A DNA stretch of 64,000 nt from Catellatospora citrea (lineage in GTDB: Bacteria > Actinomycetota > Actinomycetes > Mycobacteriales > Micromonosporaceae): contig NZ_RAPR01000001.1 in assembly GCF_003610235.1 (NCBI RefSeq), forward strand, positions 1,488,001 to 1,552,000. Reading direction: 5' to 3'. This document shows positions 16,012 through 24,358 of this stretch, one piece after another. The first letter of the stretch is position 1. Every line of letters begins with the position of its first letter. Made by a program: the position numbers and the translations under genes. The notes beneath the pieces were generated by a model that did no database searches, had not been told where the DNA came from, and saw only the letters and a program-made list of their open reading frames with translations.

Positions 16012-17187
16012 ATGGCCGACGCGACACGCAGTGCGCTGCTCCGACCGCTGACCTCGCGCTCGCCCGACGAGCCCCATCGGGCCGCCACCCCGCTGGAACT
16101 GTTCTTCGACCTGTGTTTCGTGGTCGCGGTCGCCCAGGCGGCCGCCGAACTGCACCACGCGGTCGCCGAGAACCACGTCGGCCACGGCGTGTTCGGCTTC
16201 CTGACCGTGTTCTTCGCGATCTGGTGGGCCTGGGTCAACTTCAGCTGGTTCGCCTCCGCGTACGACAACGACGACGTGGCATACCGGCTGACCACCCTGG
16301 TGCAGATCGCGGGCGCGCTGATCCTCGCCGCGGGGGTGCCCCGCGCTTTCGCCGACGACGACTGGAAGCTCATCACCCTCGGCTACGTGGTGATGCGGCT
16401 GGCCATGGTCACCCAGTGGCTGCGGGTACGGCACGACGACCCGCCCCGCCGCGCCACCGCGACCCGGTTCGCCGTCGGCATCCTGCTCGTCCAGGTCGGC
16501 TGGGTGCTGCGGCTGCTGCTGCCGCCGGAGTGGGGCCTGCCCTCGTTCCTCGTGCTGGTCGTGTGCGAGCTGCTGGTGCCCCTGTGGGCCGAGCGCGGCA
16601 GGCCGACCCGGTGGCACCCGCACCACATCGCCGAGCGCTACAGCCTGTTCACGCTGATCGTGCTCGGCGAGTCCGTGCTCGCCGCGACGGTGGCCATCGA
16701 GGCCGCGTCCGGCACCGGCTACACCTCCGCGCTGATCTGGCTGGCCGGAGCCGGGCTGGTCATCGTGTTCGCGATGTGGTGGCTCTACTTCGACCGCTCC
16801 GCGCACGACCTGCTGACCTCGTTCGCCACCGCCTTCCGCTGGGGATACGGCCACTACTTCATCCTGGCCTCGGCCGCGGCGGTCGGGGCGGGGCTGGCGG
16901 TCGTCGCCGACTACGACACCCGCTCCGCGCACATGTCGGGAGTGGTCGCGGCGTACGCCGTCGCCGTCCCGGTCGCGGTCTACCTGCTCAGCCTCTGGCT
17001 GCTGCAGGTCTGCCCGCACCACCGCGGGCTGGTCGTGTACGCGTTCCCGGTCACCGTGGTCCTGGTGCTGCTGGCCCCGTTCACGCCCGCGCCGATCCAG
17101 GTGATCGCCGTGCTGCTGGCGGCGCTGGTGTCCGTGGTGGTGCTCGCGGGAGCCGGCCGCGGACGATCCCCCGCCCCCGAGCACTGA
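16012..17187 (+). CDS. ltrA: Low temperature requirement protein A
   Basis: The 391-residue polytopic protein (about 10-11 helices) has the LtrA family opening HRAATPLELFFDLCFVVAVA and the conserved block FAIWWAWVNFSWFASAYDND. The HHIAERYSLFTLIVLGESVL segment is also typical. LtrA was named from cold sensitivity in Listeria, but its biochemical role is unknown. It converges with the enoyl-CoA hydratase gene at a shared palindrome. Confidence 0.88.
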   Translation: MADATRSALLRPLTSRSPDEPHRAATPLELFFDLCFVVAVAQAAAELHHAVAENHVGHGVFGFLTVFFAIWWAWVNFSWFASAYDNDDVAYRLTTLVQIAGALILAAGVPRAFADDDWKLITLGYVVMRLAMVTQWLRVRHDDPPRRATATRFAVGILLVQVGWVLRLLLPPEWGLPSFLVLVVCELLVPLWAERGRPTRWHPHHIAERYSLFTLIVLGESVLAATVAIEAASGTGYTSALIWLAGAGLVIVFAMWWLYFDRSAHDLLTSFATAFRWGYGHYFILASAAAVGAGLAVVADYDTRSAHMSGVVAAYAVAVPVAVYLLSLWLLQVCPHHRGLVVYAFPVTVVLVLLAPFTPAPIQVIAVLLAALVSVVVLAGAGRGRSPAPEH

Positions 17188-17203
17188 CGCCCGGCGTCAG
17201 TGC
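17181..17203. terminator. Symmetric palindrome covering both stop codons
   Basis: GCACTGACGCC, a central C and GGCGTCAGTGC form a perfect 11-bp inverted repeat. The TGA of ltrA (17185-17187) and the TGA of the convergent hydratase (17199-17197) occupy equivalent positions in the two arms. It probably acts as a bidirectional terminator. Confidence 0.6.
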
Positions 17204-17982
17204 GGGGACCAGCCGAAGGCGGGGCGGCGGCGCTCGACGAAGGCGGCGATGCCCTCGGCGGCCTCGCCGGACTCGGCCATCTGGCGGTGCCAGTAGGACA
17301 CCCGGGTGTCGTCGTGGTGGCCGTCGCCGGCCATCGTCACGATCTCCTTCGCGGCGACCTGGGTCAGCAGCGACCGGCCGGCCAGCGTCGCGGCGAACGC
17401 GGCGACGCGGTCGGCCAGCCGGTCCGCCGGGTACAGCTCGTCGACCAGGCCCACCCGCAGCGCCCGGTCGGCGTCGATCAGCTCGGCGGAGTACAGCAGG
17501 TGCTTGGCCGCGGCCGGACCGATCAGCGCGACCAGCCGCCGGGTGGTCGGCGCGGGGTAGACGATGCCCAGCCGCGCCGGGGTGACCCCGAAGCGGCTGC
17601 CCTCGGCGGCGAAGCGCAGGTCGCAGGCGACCGCGAGCTGGCAGCCGCCGCCGACGCAGTCGCCGTCGATCTGGGCCAGCGTCGGTTTCGGAAACCGGGC
17701 CAGCCGCTCCTCGGCCAGCACCGCCAGGTTGCGGTCGCCGCCGGCGATCAGCCGGTCCACCTCGGTGATGTCGGCTCCGGCGCAGAAGGCGCCGCCCGCA
17801 CCGGTGAGCACCAGCACCCGCACGTCCGGGTCGCCGGCGAGGTCGTCGAGCAGCTCCGGCAGCCGGGCCCACATGTCGTTGGTCATGGCGTTGCGCCGGG
17901 CCGGGTTGACGATCCGGATCGTCGCGACGGGCCCCGACAGCTCCAGGTCCAGACGAGGCGGGGCGGCGGGCGGCTCGGTCAC
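17197..17982 (-). CDS. Enoyl-CoA hydratase/isomerase family protein
   Basis: The 261-residue crotonase-fold protein has oxyanion-hole segments FCAGADITEVDRLI and DGDCVGGGCQLAVACDLR. The position usually holding the first catalytic Glu falls in GVTPARLGIVYP, where Glu is absent. Canonical water addition is therefore uncertain, and another crotonase reaction is possible. GTG at 17982 is chosen as the start because an AAGG lies upstream and the longer frame is low-complexity. Confidence 0.8.
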   Translation of the reverse strand: MTEPPAAPPRLDLELSGPVATIRIVNPARRNAMTNDMWARLPELLDDLAGDPDVRVLVLTGAGGAFCAGADITEVDRLIAGGDRNLAVLAEERLARFPKPTLAQIDGDCVGGGCQLAVACDLRFAAEGSRFGVTPARLGIVYPAPTTRRLVALIGPAAAKHLLYSAELIDADRALRVGLVDELYPADRLADRVAAFAATLAGRSLLTQVAAKEIVTMAGDGHHDDTRVSYWHRQMAESGEAAEGIAAFVERRRPAFGWSPH

Positions 17983-18028
17983 CTGGCGGCCTTTCTGCGG
18001 GTACGGCGGGCGGGTGCATCGTGCCACA

Positions 18029-18412
18029 ATGCCGAACGTGGATGAGCGGAGATCGCCGAAGGTGCTGTCGCTGGCGTGGGGCGAGATCGAGATCGAGGGC
18101 GTGGGCCGGGTCAAGGACGCCGCGCTGCACCCCGGCGGCGGCGGCGCGTGGGACTGGAACGTCACCGGCACCCGGCACTCCCCCGGCATCCAGCCCGCCG
18201 ACGTCGAGCCGCTGCTGGCCGCGGGCGCGACCTCGGTGGTGCTGTCGCGGGGCCAGCAACTGGTGCTGCAGGTGATGCCGGAGACCGAGTCCTACCTGGC
18301 CGAATGCGGCGTCGACGTGCACATCGCCGAGACCCGGGAGGCGGTGCGCGTCTACAACCTGCTGGCCGACGCGGGCGTACGGGTGGCCGCCCTGCTGCAC
18401 TCGACCTGCTGA
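18029..18412 (+). CDS. Mth938-like domain (MTH938/NDUFAF3 family) protein
   Basis: The 127-residue protein has the conserved SLAWGEIEIEGVGRVKDAAL and WDWNVTGTRHSPGIQPADVE segments. A C-terminal alpha/beta half follows, with VVLSRGQQLVLQV. The family is widespread and mostly uncharacterised; its eukaryotic member assists complex I assembly. Start is ATG at 18029 with a CATCGT hexamer 6 nt upstream. A GTG at 18038 is also possible. It diverges from the hydratase gene. Confidence 0.8.
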   Translation: MPNVDERRSPKVLSLAWGEIEIEGVGRVKDAALHPGGGGAWDWNVTGTRHSPGIQPADVEPLLAAGATSVVLSRGQQLVLQVMPETESYLAECGVDVHIAETREAVRVYNLLADAGVRVAALLHSTC

Positions 18413-18417
18413 CCCGC

Positions 18418-19212
18418 TCAGCCCATCGAGACCCGCGCCAGCCAGCCTTCCAGCAGGTCACGGTCGCCGTGCACGTGGACCTGTGCGAAGTCGAGCGGCA
18501 GCCGGCGGTAGAGGATCAGCAGCAGCTCGGTGAGCGGCGCCTGCAGCGCGACGTCCGCCTTCTCGTGGCCGTGCCGCCAGGTGACGCCGTCGGCGCCCAG
18601 CTCGATGAGCCATTCGGCGGCCAGGCCCTCGACGGTGTCGGTGGCGTGCAGGTGGATGCTGCGCGGCGGGCCGAACAGCTCGGGCAGCTTCGTGAACACC
18701 CGCGTGCCCACCTGCGGATCGGTGGCCATCTCCAGGAGTTCGTCGACGGCGTCGGCGGCCAGGTCGGGCGCGAGGGTGTAGCCCGCGCCGGTGGTCAGCG
18801 CGGCGTCCGCGCGGTGCACCAGGATGTCGCACGCGGCCCGGCGGGCCCAGAAGGTCAGCGTCTGCAGTAGACCGAAGATCTCGGCGACGTCCTGCGCATC
18901 GCGTTCCCGCAGGGTCCGGGCGTACGCGTCCGCGCCGTCCTGCATCCAGGCGGTCAGCGTGTCCGGGTCGTCGGTGTCGGGCACACCGGCGCGCGTGGGG
19001 TCGCCGATCGCGGGGCGCGGGCCCGGCTCGCCGCGCACGGCGGCGTCGGTCAGGTGCACGTTGCCGCCGACGTGGCGGACCAGGTCGGCCAGCGTCCAGT
19101 CCGGGCAGGTCGGCACCCTGGCGCTCAGGTCGTCGCCGGGCAGCACCTCGCGCAGCAGCGTGGTCTGGGCGGACACCTCGTCGCAGTACCGGTCATAGGT
19201 CAGCCGTGCCAT
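18418..19212 (-). CDS. Maleylpyruvate isomerase family mycothiol-dependent enzyme
   Basis: The 264-residue protein has the MDMPI N-terminal DinB-like four-helix domain with VPTCPDWTLADLVRHVGGNV. The second metal-ligand helix is ACDILVHRADAALTTG, followed by an SCP2-like C-terminal half. Family members use mycothiol and a divalent metal for isomerase or S-transferase chemistry. The usual Glu of the second helix appears as Asp. Presence of the family fits a mycothiol-making actinomycete. Confidence 0.85.
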   Translation of the reverse strand: MARLTYDRYCDEVSAQTTLLREVLPGDDLSARVPTCPDWTLADLVRHVGGNVHLTDAAVRGEPGPRPAIGDPTRAGVPDTDDPDTLTAWMQDGADAYARTLRERDAQDVAEIFGLLQTLTFWARRAACDILVHRADAALTTGAGYTLAPDLAADAVDELLEMATDPQVGTRVFTKLPELFGPPRSIHLHATDTVEGLAAEWLIELGADGVTWRHGHEKADVALQAPLTELLLILYRRLPLDFAQVHVHGDRDLLEGWLARVSMG

Positions 19213-19333
19213 GTGCCTACCCTATCCGGGTTTGCACGTCATTCGACCGACTGTGCCTCGCGAGTGGACGGCACGTCGGCCGTGGCACGCCCGAGGGACG
19301 GGCGTGCCGCCCGTCCCTCGGTTCTATGCGTGC

Positions 19334-19537
19334 TCAGATCTTGCGGATGTTTGCGGCCTGCGGGCCCTTCTGGCCCTGGGTGATCTCGAACTCGACCCGC
19401 TGGTTCTCGTCGAGGCTCCGGTAGCCGTTGGACTGGATCGCGGAGAAGTGCGCGAACACGTCCGCTCCGCCGCCGTCCGGGGTGATGAAGCCGAAGCCCT
19501 TTTCCGCGTTGAACCACTTCACGGTGCCGACAGCCAT
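19334..19537 (-). CDS. Cold-shock domain protein
   Basis: The 67-residue CspA-type protein binds single-stranded RNA/DNA through RNP1 (KGFGFI) and RNP2 (VFAHF) and opens [18 protein letters not shown]. An AAGGAG ribosome site precedes the ATG. About 200 bases upstream (19538-19738) hold no gene. They are comparatively AT-rich near 19650-19680 (TATAC, TTATAAC) and probably contain the promoter and a long 5' leader, as is usual for csp genes. Confidence 0.95.
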   Translation of the reverse strand: MAVGTVKWFNAEKGFGFITPDGGGADVFAHFSAIQSNGYRSLDENQRVEFEITQGQKGPQAANIRKI

Positions 19538-19738
19538 GTCAGATACTCCTTGGTGAGGCTGCGAGTCCACTCCGTGTGAACTCTTCGCCTCCCGCACCGC
19601 GCCAATGCGGACAGCGCCCGGGTCGTTTCGCGGGCGCTTCGGTATACGGGAGGACGAGGTTATAACTCGGGGAATGTAACACGCATGCGCACCCGAACTG
19701 CGCCAATGGACGCCGTGTCGCACGCCGGGCGCGGGTGG

Positions 19739-21274
19739 TCAGGCCGGGCGCAGGGCGCGTTTCTCGCGGTACAGCTCCTCGTCGGCGGCGCGGACCACGG
19801 CGTCGAGGTCGCCGCCCGCGGGCAGCGCGGCCCAGCCCATGCTCATGCCCACCGGCGTGCCGGGCACCAGCGCCTCCCAGTCCTCCCCCACCACCGCCGC
19901 GGTGATGCGCCCGCCCACCTCACGCGCCTCGGCGAGCCCCGTCTCCGGCAGCAGGACCATGAACTCGTCGCCGCCGAACCGGGCCGGCAGATCCTGGCCG
20001 CGGACGCTCTGCGCGAGCAGCCCGGCGATCCGCTGCAGCACCAGGTCGCCGGAGCTGTGGCCGTGGGTGTCGTTGACGGCCTTGAACCCGTCCAGGTCGA
20101 TCAGGCCGACGGCCGCGTCCGCGCCCCGGGCCGCCAGCTCGGCCGCGAACGCGGTGATGCGCCGCCGGTTGGGCAGGCCGGTCAGCGGATCGCTCATCGC
20201 CGCGTCGGCGTGCTCCTGGGCGATCTGCCGCAGCCGGTCCTGGTCGAGGCGGGCATTGACGCTGTCGATGTAGCGGTCCCGCAGCGTGCCGTCGTCGCGC
20301 GTGATGACCCGCAGCATGGCCCGTTCGGCCTGCACCGCGCCCGCGTGGTCGCCGGTGCGTGACATCGCGATCGAGCGCAGCCGGTGCGGTTCGGCCTCGC
20401 CGAGCCAGCTCCCGGACGCCGCCGGCTCGCCGAGCAGGCGCAACGCGTCGTCGGGCCGGTTCTCGGCGATCGCCTCGCACACCTCGGTCAGGTACACGAC
20501 CTGCGAGAACGACCGGTCCGGGCTGTCGGGCGTGGTCCCGCCGGGCAGCGGGTCGCCGCCCGCGGGGCGGTGGCCGAAGGCGGCCAGCCGGGCGGCGGCA
20601 TACCGCAGGTAGGTGCGGTCGGACACGGTGAGGTCCGGCTCGGCGGCGCGGCCGAAGGTCACCACCTCCCACAGCTCACGGACGCAGTCCTCGGACATGC
20701 CGTGGTGGTCGCGCGCCACCGCCGAGCGCACCAGCGTCTCCAGGCAGGCGCAGTTGGCCTCGGCGATGCCCGCGGCCACGCACACGCGCCGCCCCGCCCG
20801 CATCGCGTCGACCGCCTTGGCGTGGAAGCCCATCGCCGAGTACGTCACCGACATGTCGTGCCAGGTGCTCACCGCCGCCTGGTTGGCCTCGGTCATGCCG
20901 CGCAGCACCCGCTCGGCCTGCACCAGGTTGCTGACCGCGGTGCTCATCGACCCGTCGGCGAACGCCGCGTACGCGGCGAGCACGTGGTATTCGCCGCTGA
21001 GCCGGGGGTGGTGGCCCGCCTGCCGCAGCAGCTCGGCGATCCGGTCCAGCAGCGGCGCGGGTCGCGCGGCGCCACCCTGGTTGAGCAGGCCCGCGACCTT
21101 CTCGATGAGGGCCTGGGCGACCCGCAGCGGATCGCCGGACTCGGCGGCGATGCGGTCGGCGAACGCGATGGCGTCAGCCGACCGGCCCGCCACGAGCAGG
21201 TCGCGGAACGTCACCCACTCCGCGGCCAGCTGCTCGCCGTGCGCGCGTGTGGGTGGATCGTCTCGCCTAGCCAC
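19739..21274 (-). CDS. TPR-GGDEF diguanylate cyclase
   Basis: The 511-residue protein has an N-terminal helical-repeat region of about 340 residues, including FRDLLVAGRSADAIAFADRI and YAAFADGSMSTAVSNLVQAE. A C-terminal GGDEF domain follows, with active-site motif RFGGDEFMVLLPE. The inhibitory I-site RGQD stands exactly five residues before GGDEF, so the enzyme should make c-di-GMP with product inhibition. No transmembrane segment is present, so the repeats probably sense a protein partner. The start is GTG at 21274. Confidence 0.9.
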   Translation of the reverse strand: MARRDDPPTRAHGEQLAAEWVTFRDLLVAGRSADAIAFADRIAAESGDPLRVAQALIEKVAGLLNQGGAARPAPLLDRIAELLRQAGHHPRLSGEYHVLAAYAAFADGSMSTAVSNLVQAERVLRGMTEANQAAVSTWHDMSVTYSAMGFHAKAVDAMRAGRRVCVAAGIAEANCACLETLVRSAVARDHHGMSEDCVRELWEVVTFGRAAEPDLTVSDRTYLRYAAARLAAFGHRPAGGDPLPGGTTPDSPDRSFSQVVYLTEVCEAIAENRPDDALRLLGEPAASGSWLGEAEPHRLRSIAMSRTGDHAGAVQAERAMLRVITRDDGTLRDRYIDSVNARLDQDRLRQIAQEHADAAMSDPLTGLPNRRRITAFAAELAARGADAAVGLIDLDGFKAVNDTHGHSSGDLVLQRIAGLLAQSVRGQDLPARFGGDEFMVLLPETGLAEAREVGGRITAAVVGEDWEALVPGTPVGMSMGWAALPAGGDLDAVVRAADEELYREKRALRPA

Positions 21275-21341
21275 ACCTCATTCCACCTTCTTCAGCCACC
21301 GCCCGACGGCTAATCCCCGTTCGGCGTCAGGGCGAAACCGG

Positions 21342-21376
21342 GGCCGCGCGGCGCCTGGCGGCAGCCGCGCGGCCCG
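21342..21376 (-). terminator. Terminator hairpin of the permease gene
   Basis: GGGCCGCGCGGC and GCCGCGCGGCCC form a perfect 12-bp stem with an 11-nt loop, 4 nt beyond the permease stop. Confidence 0.65.
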
Positions 21377-21380
21377 GCGG

Positions 21381-22952
21381 TCAGTCCAGCACCGCTACCG
21401 GGGCGTCGGCGGTCGCGACCCCGGCGGGGAGATCCACAGTACGCCGGGGTCCGGTGAACCACTTCCGCGCGGACACGATCCACCAGATCCCGATCAGCAG
21501 CATCACCGTACCGACTGCGATCGGCGCGTAGTTCACCGCGGACCAGTCGAACTCGTCGCTGAACGGCACCCCGGCCGGCACGGTCGGCAGGATGAAGTAC
21601 ACCGAGATGATGATGATCTCGATGGAGGCGATCCAGCCCAGCACCTTGTAGCGCCTGCCCAGCGTCCACGGGCCCGGCTCGAAGCTGTCGCCGGCCTTCA
21701 GCCGCAGCATGATCGGAATGAGGAAGGCCAGGTAGAGGCCGATCACGGCGACCGAGACGACCGCGTAGAAGGCGATCGGGGCGCCGTTCTTCTGGTAGAG
21801 CGCGGGCAGGGTCAGCAGGCCGCCCGCGACGCACCCGGCCACGACGGCCCAGACCGGGGTGCCGTTGCGGTCGAGCCGGGTCCACAGCCGCCAGCCGGGC
21901 ACCGCGCCGTCGCGGCTGAACGCGTACATCATCCGCGACATGGAGGTCACGCAGCTCATACCGCAGAAGAACTGGCCGACCACGGAGATGATGATCACGA
22001 CCTTGAAGAAGCCGGACGACAGCGCGCCCTGCAGCAGCACCCCGACGAAGCCGTAGCCGTCGGTGACCGCGCCCGCGTCCTGGACCGCGAACAGCAACGC
22101 CAGCAGCAGGATCCAGCCGCCGATCGCGGAGTAGAAGATGGACCGCCACAGCGCCTTGGCCGCGTTGAGCGCCGCCCCGCGGGTCTCCTCCGCCACGTGG
22201 GCGCAGGCGTCGAACCCGGTGATCGTGTACTGCGTGAGCAGCCCGCCCAGCGGCAGGACATACAGCCAGAAGCCCAGCCCGCTGGTGCTGCCGCCGTTGA
22301 AGCCGTTGCCGTTGATCGTCTCGGTGAAGACGAAGGACGGGCTCTGGTGGCTGGTCGGCACCACGATCAGGATGGCCACGATGACGGCCGCGCCGAACAC
22401 GTGCCACCAGACCGAGATGTCCTGCAGCCGGTTGATGATCCGGGCGCCGAAGATGTTGATCAGCGCGTGCAGCGCCAGGATGCCCAGGAAGAGGTAGAAC
22501 GCCTGGGTGAAGGTGCCCGCCCAGCCCGGCACGGTGTTGGCCAGCACCAGGTTGAGGAAGGTGGCGCAGCCGTAGTCGACGGACGCGGTCACCGCGACCA
22601 GCCCGATGAGGTTGAACCAGCCGGTGAACCAGCCGTGCACCGGCCGCCCGAGCTTCGCCGCCCACCAGTAGATGCCGCCCGCGGTCGGATACGCCGAGAC
22701 CAGCTCGGACAGGCACAGCCCGATGATCAGGATGAACGCGGAGATGATCGGCCACCCCCAGGAGATGGCGATCGGGCCGCCGTTCATCCAGGCCTGGCCG
22801 AACGTGGTGAAGCAGCCGGCCAGGATCGAGATGATCGAGAACGAGATGGCGAAGTTGGAGAAGCCGCTCCACCCACGGTGCAGTTCCTGCTTGTAGCCGA
22901 GTTCGGCGAGTCGTGCGGTGTCGCTGTCGGTTGTCTGCGCGGGTTCACTCAT
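21381..22952 (-). CDS. APC superfamily permease (amino acid/choline transporter type)
   Basis: The 523-residue protein with about 12 helices opens its core with GWSGFSNFAISFSIISILAG and continues with SAYPTAGGIYWWAAKLGRP. Both are signatures of the amino acid/choline transporter branch. It lies downstream of a small membrane protein gene and opposite ureidopropionase and dihydropyrimidinase genes. A role in uptake of a pyrimidine, hydantoin or beta-alanine-type substrate is inferred. The ATG at 22952 has an AGAAGGGG site. Confidence 0.88.
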   Translation of the reverse strand: MSEPAQTTDSDTARLAELGYKQELHRGWSGFSNFAISFSIISILAGCFTTFGQAWMNGGPIAISWGWPIISAFILIIGLCLSELVSAYPTAGGIYWWAAKLGRPVHGWFTGWFNLIGLVAVTASVDYGCATFLNLVLANTVPGWAGTFTQAFYLFLGILALHALINIFGARIINRLQDISVWWHVFGAAVIVAILIVVPTSHQSPSFVFTETINGNGFNGGSTSGLGFWLYVLPLGGLLTQYTITGFDACAHVAEETRGAALNAAKALWRSIFYSAIGGWILLLALLFAVQDAGAVTDGYGFVGVLLQGALSSGFFKVVIIISVVGQFFCGMSCVTSMSRMMYAFSRDGAVPGWRLWTRLDRNGTPVWAVVAGCVAGGLLTLPALYQKNGAPIAFYAVVSVAVIGLYLAFLIPIMLRLKAGDSFEPGPWTLGRRYKVLGWIASIEIIIISVYFILPTVPAGVPFSDEFDWSAVNYAPIAVGTVMLLIGIWWIVSARKWFTGPRRTVDLPAGVATADAPVAVLD

Positions 22953-23032
22953 GGCTGCCCCTTCTGGCGCTCGACGATGCACGAGTGTCCAGCGTCACAG
23001 AGACATATGGCAATACTCCATTGGGCCGATCG

Positions 23033-23302
23033 CTACACCGCACCGATCATGATCAGGTTGTAGTACTCGATGATCTTGTAGCCGAAGAAGAACGCGATCA
23101 CGACGGCCAGCAGCCACGCCACGACGGCGTACGTGCGCGGGAAGCGCAGCGACACCCGGGGCCGGTCGCGCACCGCACGGAAGACACCGCCGAACCACCA
23201 TTGACCGCCCAGCCACTGGGAGACCCGCCAGTACAGCGTGGTGCGTGCGGGTTGGGCGTCCTTGCGCATCCACTCGGGCAGCGATGAGCTTTCTCGACTC
23301 AT
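23033..23302 (-). CDS. Small membrane protein beside permease gene
   Basis: The 89-residue protein has an aromatic amphipathic segment (TTLYWRVSQWLGGQWWFGGV) and a C-terminal transmembrane helix (YAVVAWLLAVVIAFFFGYKI). It is followed after 80 nt by the permease gene on the same strand and so may be an accessory subunit or stabiliser of that transporter. I do not recognise a named family. Confidence 0.65.
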   Translation of the reverse strand: MSRESSSLPEWMRKDAQPARTTLYWRVSQWLGGQWWFGGVFRAVRDRPRVSLRFPRTYAVVAWLLAVVIAFFFGYKIIEYYNLIMIGAV

Positions 23303-23507
23303 GGCGCGACATTCTTCCGCCCCCGGCCGCCGCCCGCAGCCCCATTGCCCGCCACCTGCGCGTTCGCCGGGCGACCCGGGACAGCGCCCGCAGAACTTCG
23401 CGGCATTCGCGCAGATTATGCTTGCTTATCCGGCACGTCGGGGCACACCGGCACACTTCGCCTGGTTACCTGGAGTACCGGCTCTACAGGCTCGCAGGAG
23501 GTGCCGC

Positions 23508-24347
23508 ATGTCGCGCGTGATCCGTGCCGCGCTGGTCCAGACGACCTGGACCGGTGACAAGGAATCAATGATCAAGGCGCATGAGGAGTACGCGCGGCAG
23601 GCCGCCGCGCAGGGCGCGAAGGTGATCTGTTTTCAGGAGCTGTTCTACGGCCCGTACTTCTGCCAGGTGCAGGATGCGCAGTACTACTCGTACGCGGAGT
23701 CGATTCCGGGTCCGACGACCGAGCGGTTCCAGGCGTTGGCTCGTGAGCTGGGCATGGTGATGGTGCTGCCGATGTACGAGCAGGAGCAGCCCGGCGTGCT
23801 GTACAACACCGCGGCGGTGGTCGACGCCGACGGCTCCTATCTGGGTAAGTACCGCAAGACCCATATTCCGCAGGTGAAGGGGTTCTGGGAGAAGTTCTAC
23901 TTCCGGCCGGGCAACCTGGGCTACCCGGTGTTCGACACGGCGGTGGGCAGGGTCGGGGTGTACATCTGCTACGACCGGCACTTCCCCGAGGGCTGGCGCG
24001 CGCTCGGCCTCAACGGGGCACAGATCGTGTTCAACCCGTCGGCCACGAGCCGGGGCCTGTCGTCCTACCTGTGGCAGCTGGAGCAGCCCGCCTCGGCGGT
24101 GGCGAACGAGTACTTCATCGGGGCGATCAACCGGGTCGGCATCGAGGACCTGGGCGACGACGACTTCTACGGCACCTCCTACTTCGTCGACCCCGAGGGC
24201 GCGTTCGTCGGCGACACGGCCGACGCCCACCAGCCGGAGCTGCTCGTCCGGGACCTGAACCTGGACCTGCTGGAGACGGTGCGCGACCGCTGGCAGTTCT
24301 ACCGGGACCGCCGGCCCGACGCCTACGGCCCGCTGACCCAGGCCTGA
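23508..24347 (+). CDS. Beta-ureidopropionase (N-carbamoyl amidohydrolase), nitrilase family
   Basis: This 279-residue cytoplasmic C-N hydrolase has the catalytic triad Glu44 (CFQELFYGPYF), Lys117 (KYRKTHIP) and Cys154 (YICYDRHFPE). The family splits N-carbamoyl-beta-alanine or related N-carbamoyl amino acids to the amine, CO2 and ammonia, the last step of reductive pyrimidine breakdown. A GGAGG site precedes the ATG. Dihydropyrimidinase starts 11 nt downstream, so the two steps are encoded as one operon. Confidence 0.92.
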   Translation: MSRVIRAALVQTTWTGDKESMIKAHEEYARQAAAQGAKVICFQELFYGPYFCQVQDAQYYSYAESIPGPTTERFQALARELGMVMVLPMYEQEQPGVLYNTAAVVDADGSYLGKYRKTHIPQVKGFWEKFYFRPGNLGYPVFDTAVGRVGVYICYDRHFPEGWRALGLNGAQIVFNPSATSRGLSSYLWQLEQPASAVANEYFIGAINRVGIEDLGDDDFYGTSYFVDPEGAFVGDTADAHQPELLVRDLNLDLLETVRDRWQFYRDRRPDAYGPLTQA

Positions 24348-24358
24348 GGAGGCACGGC

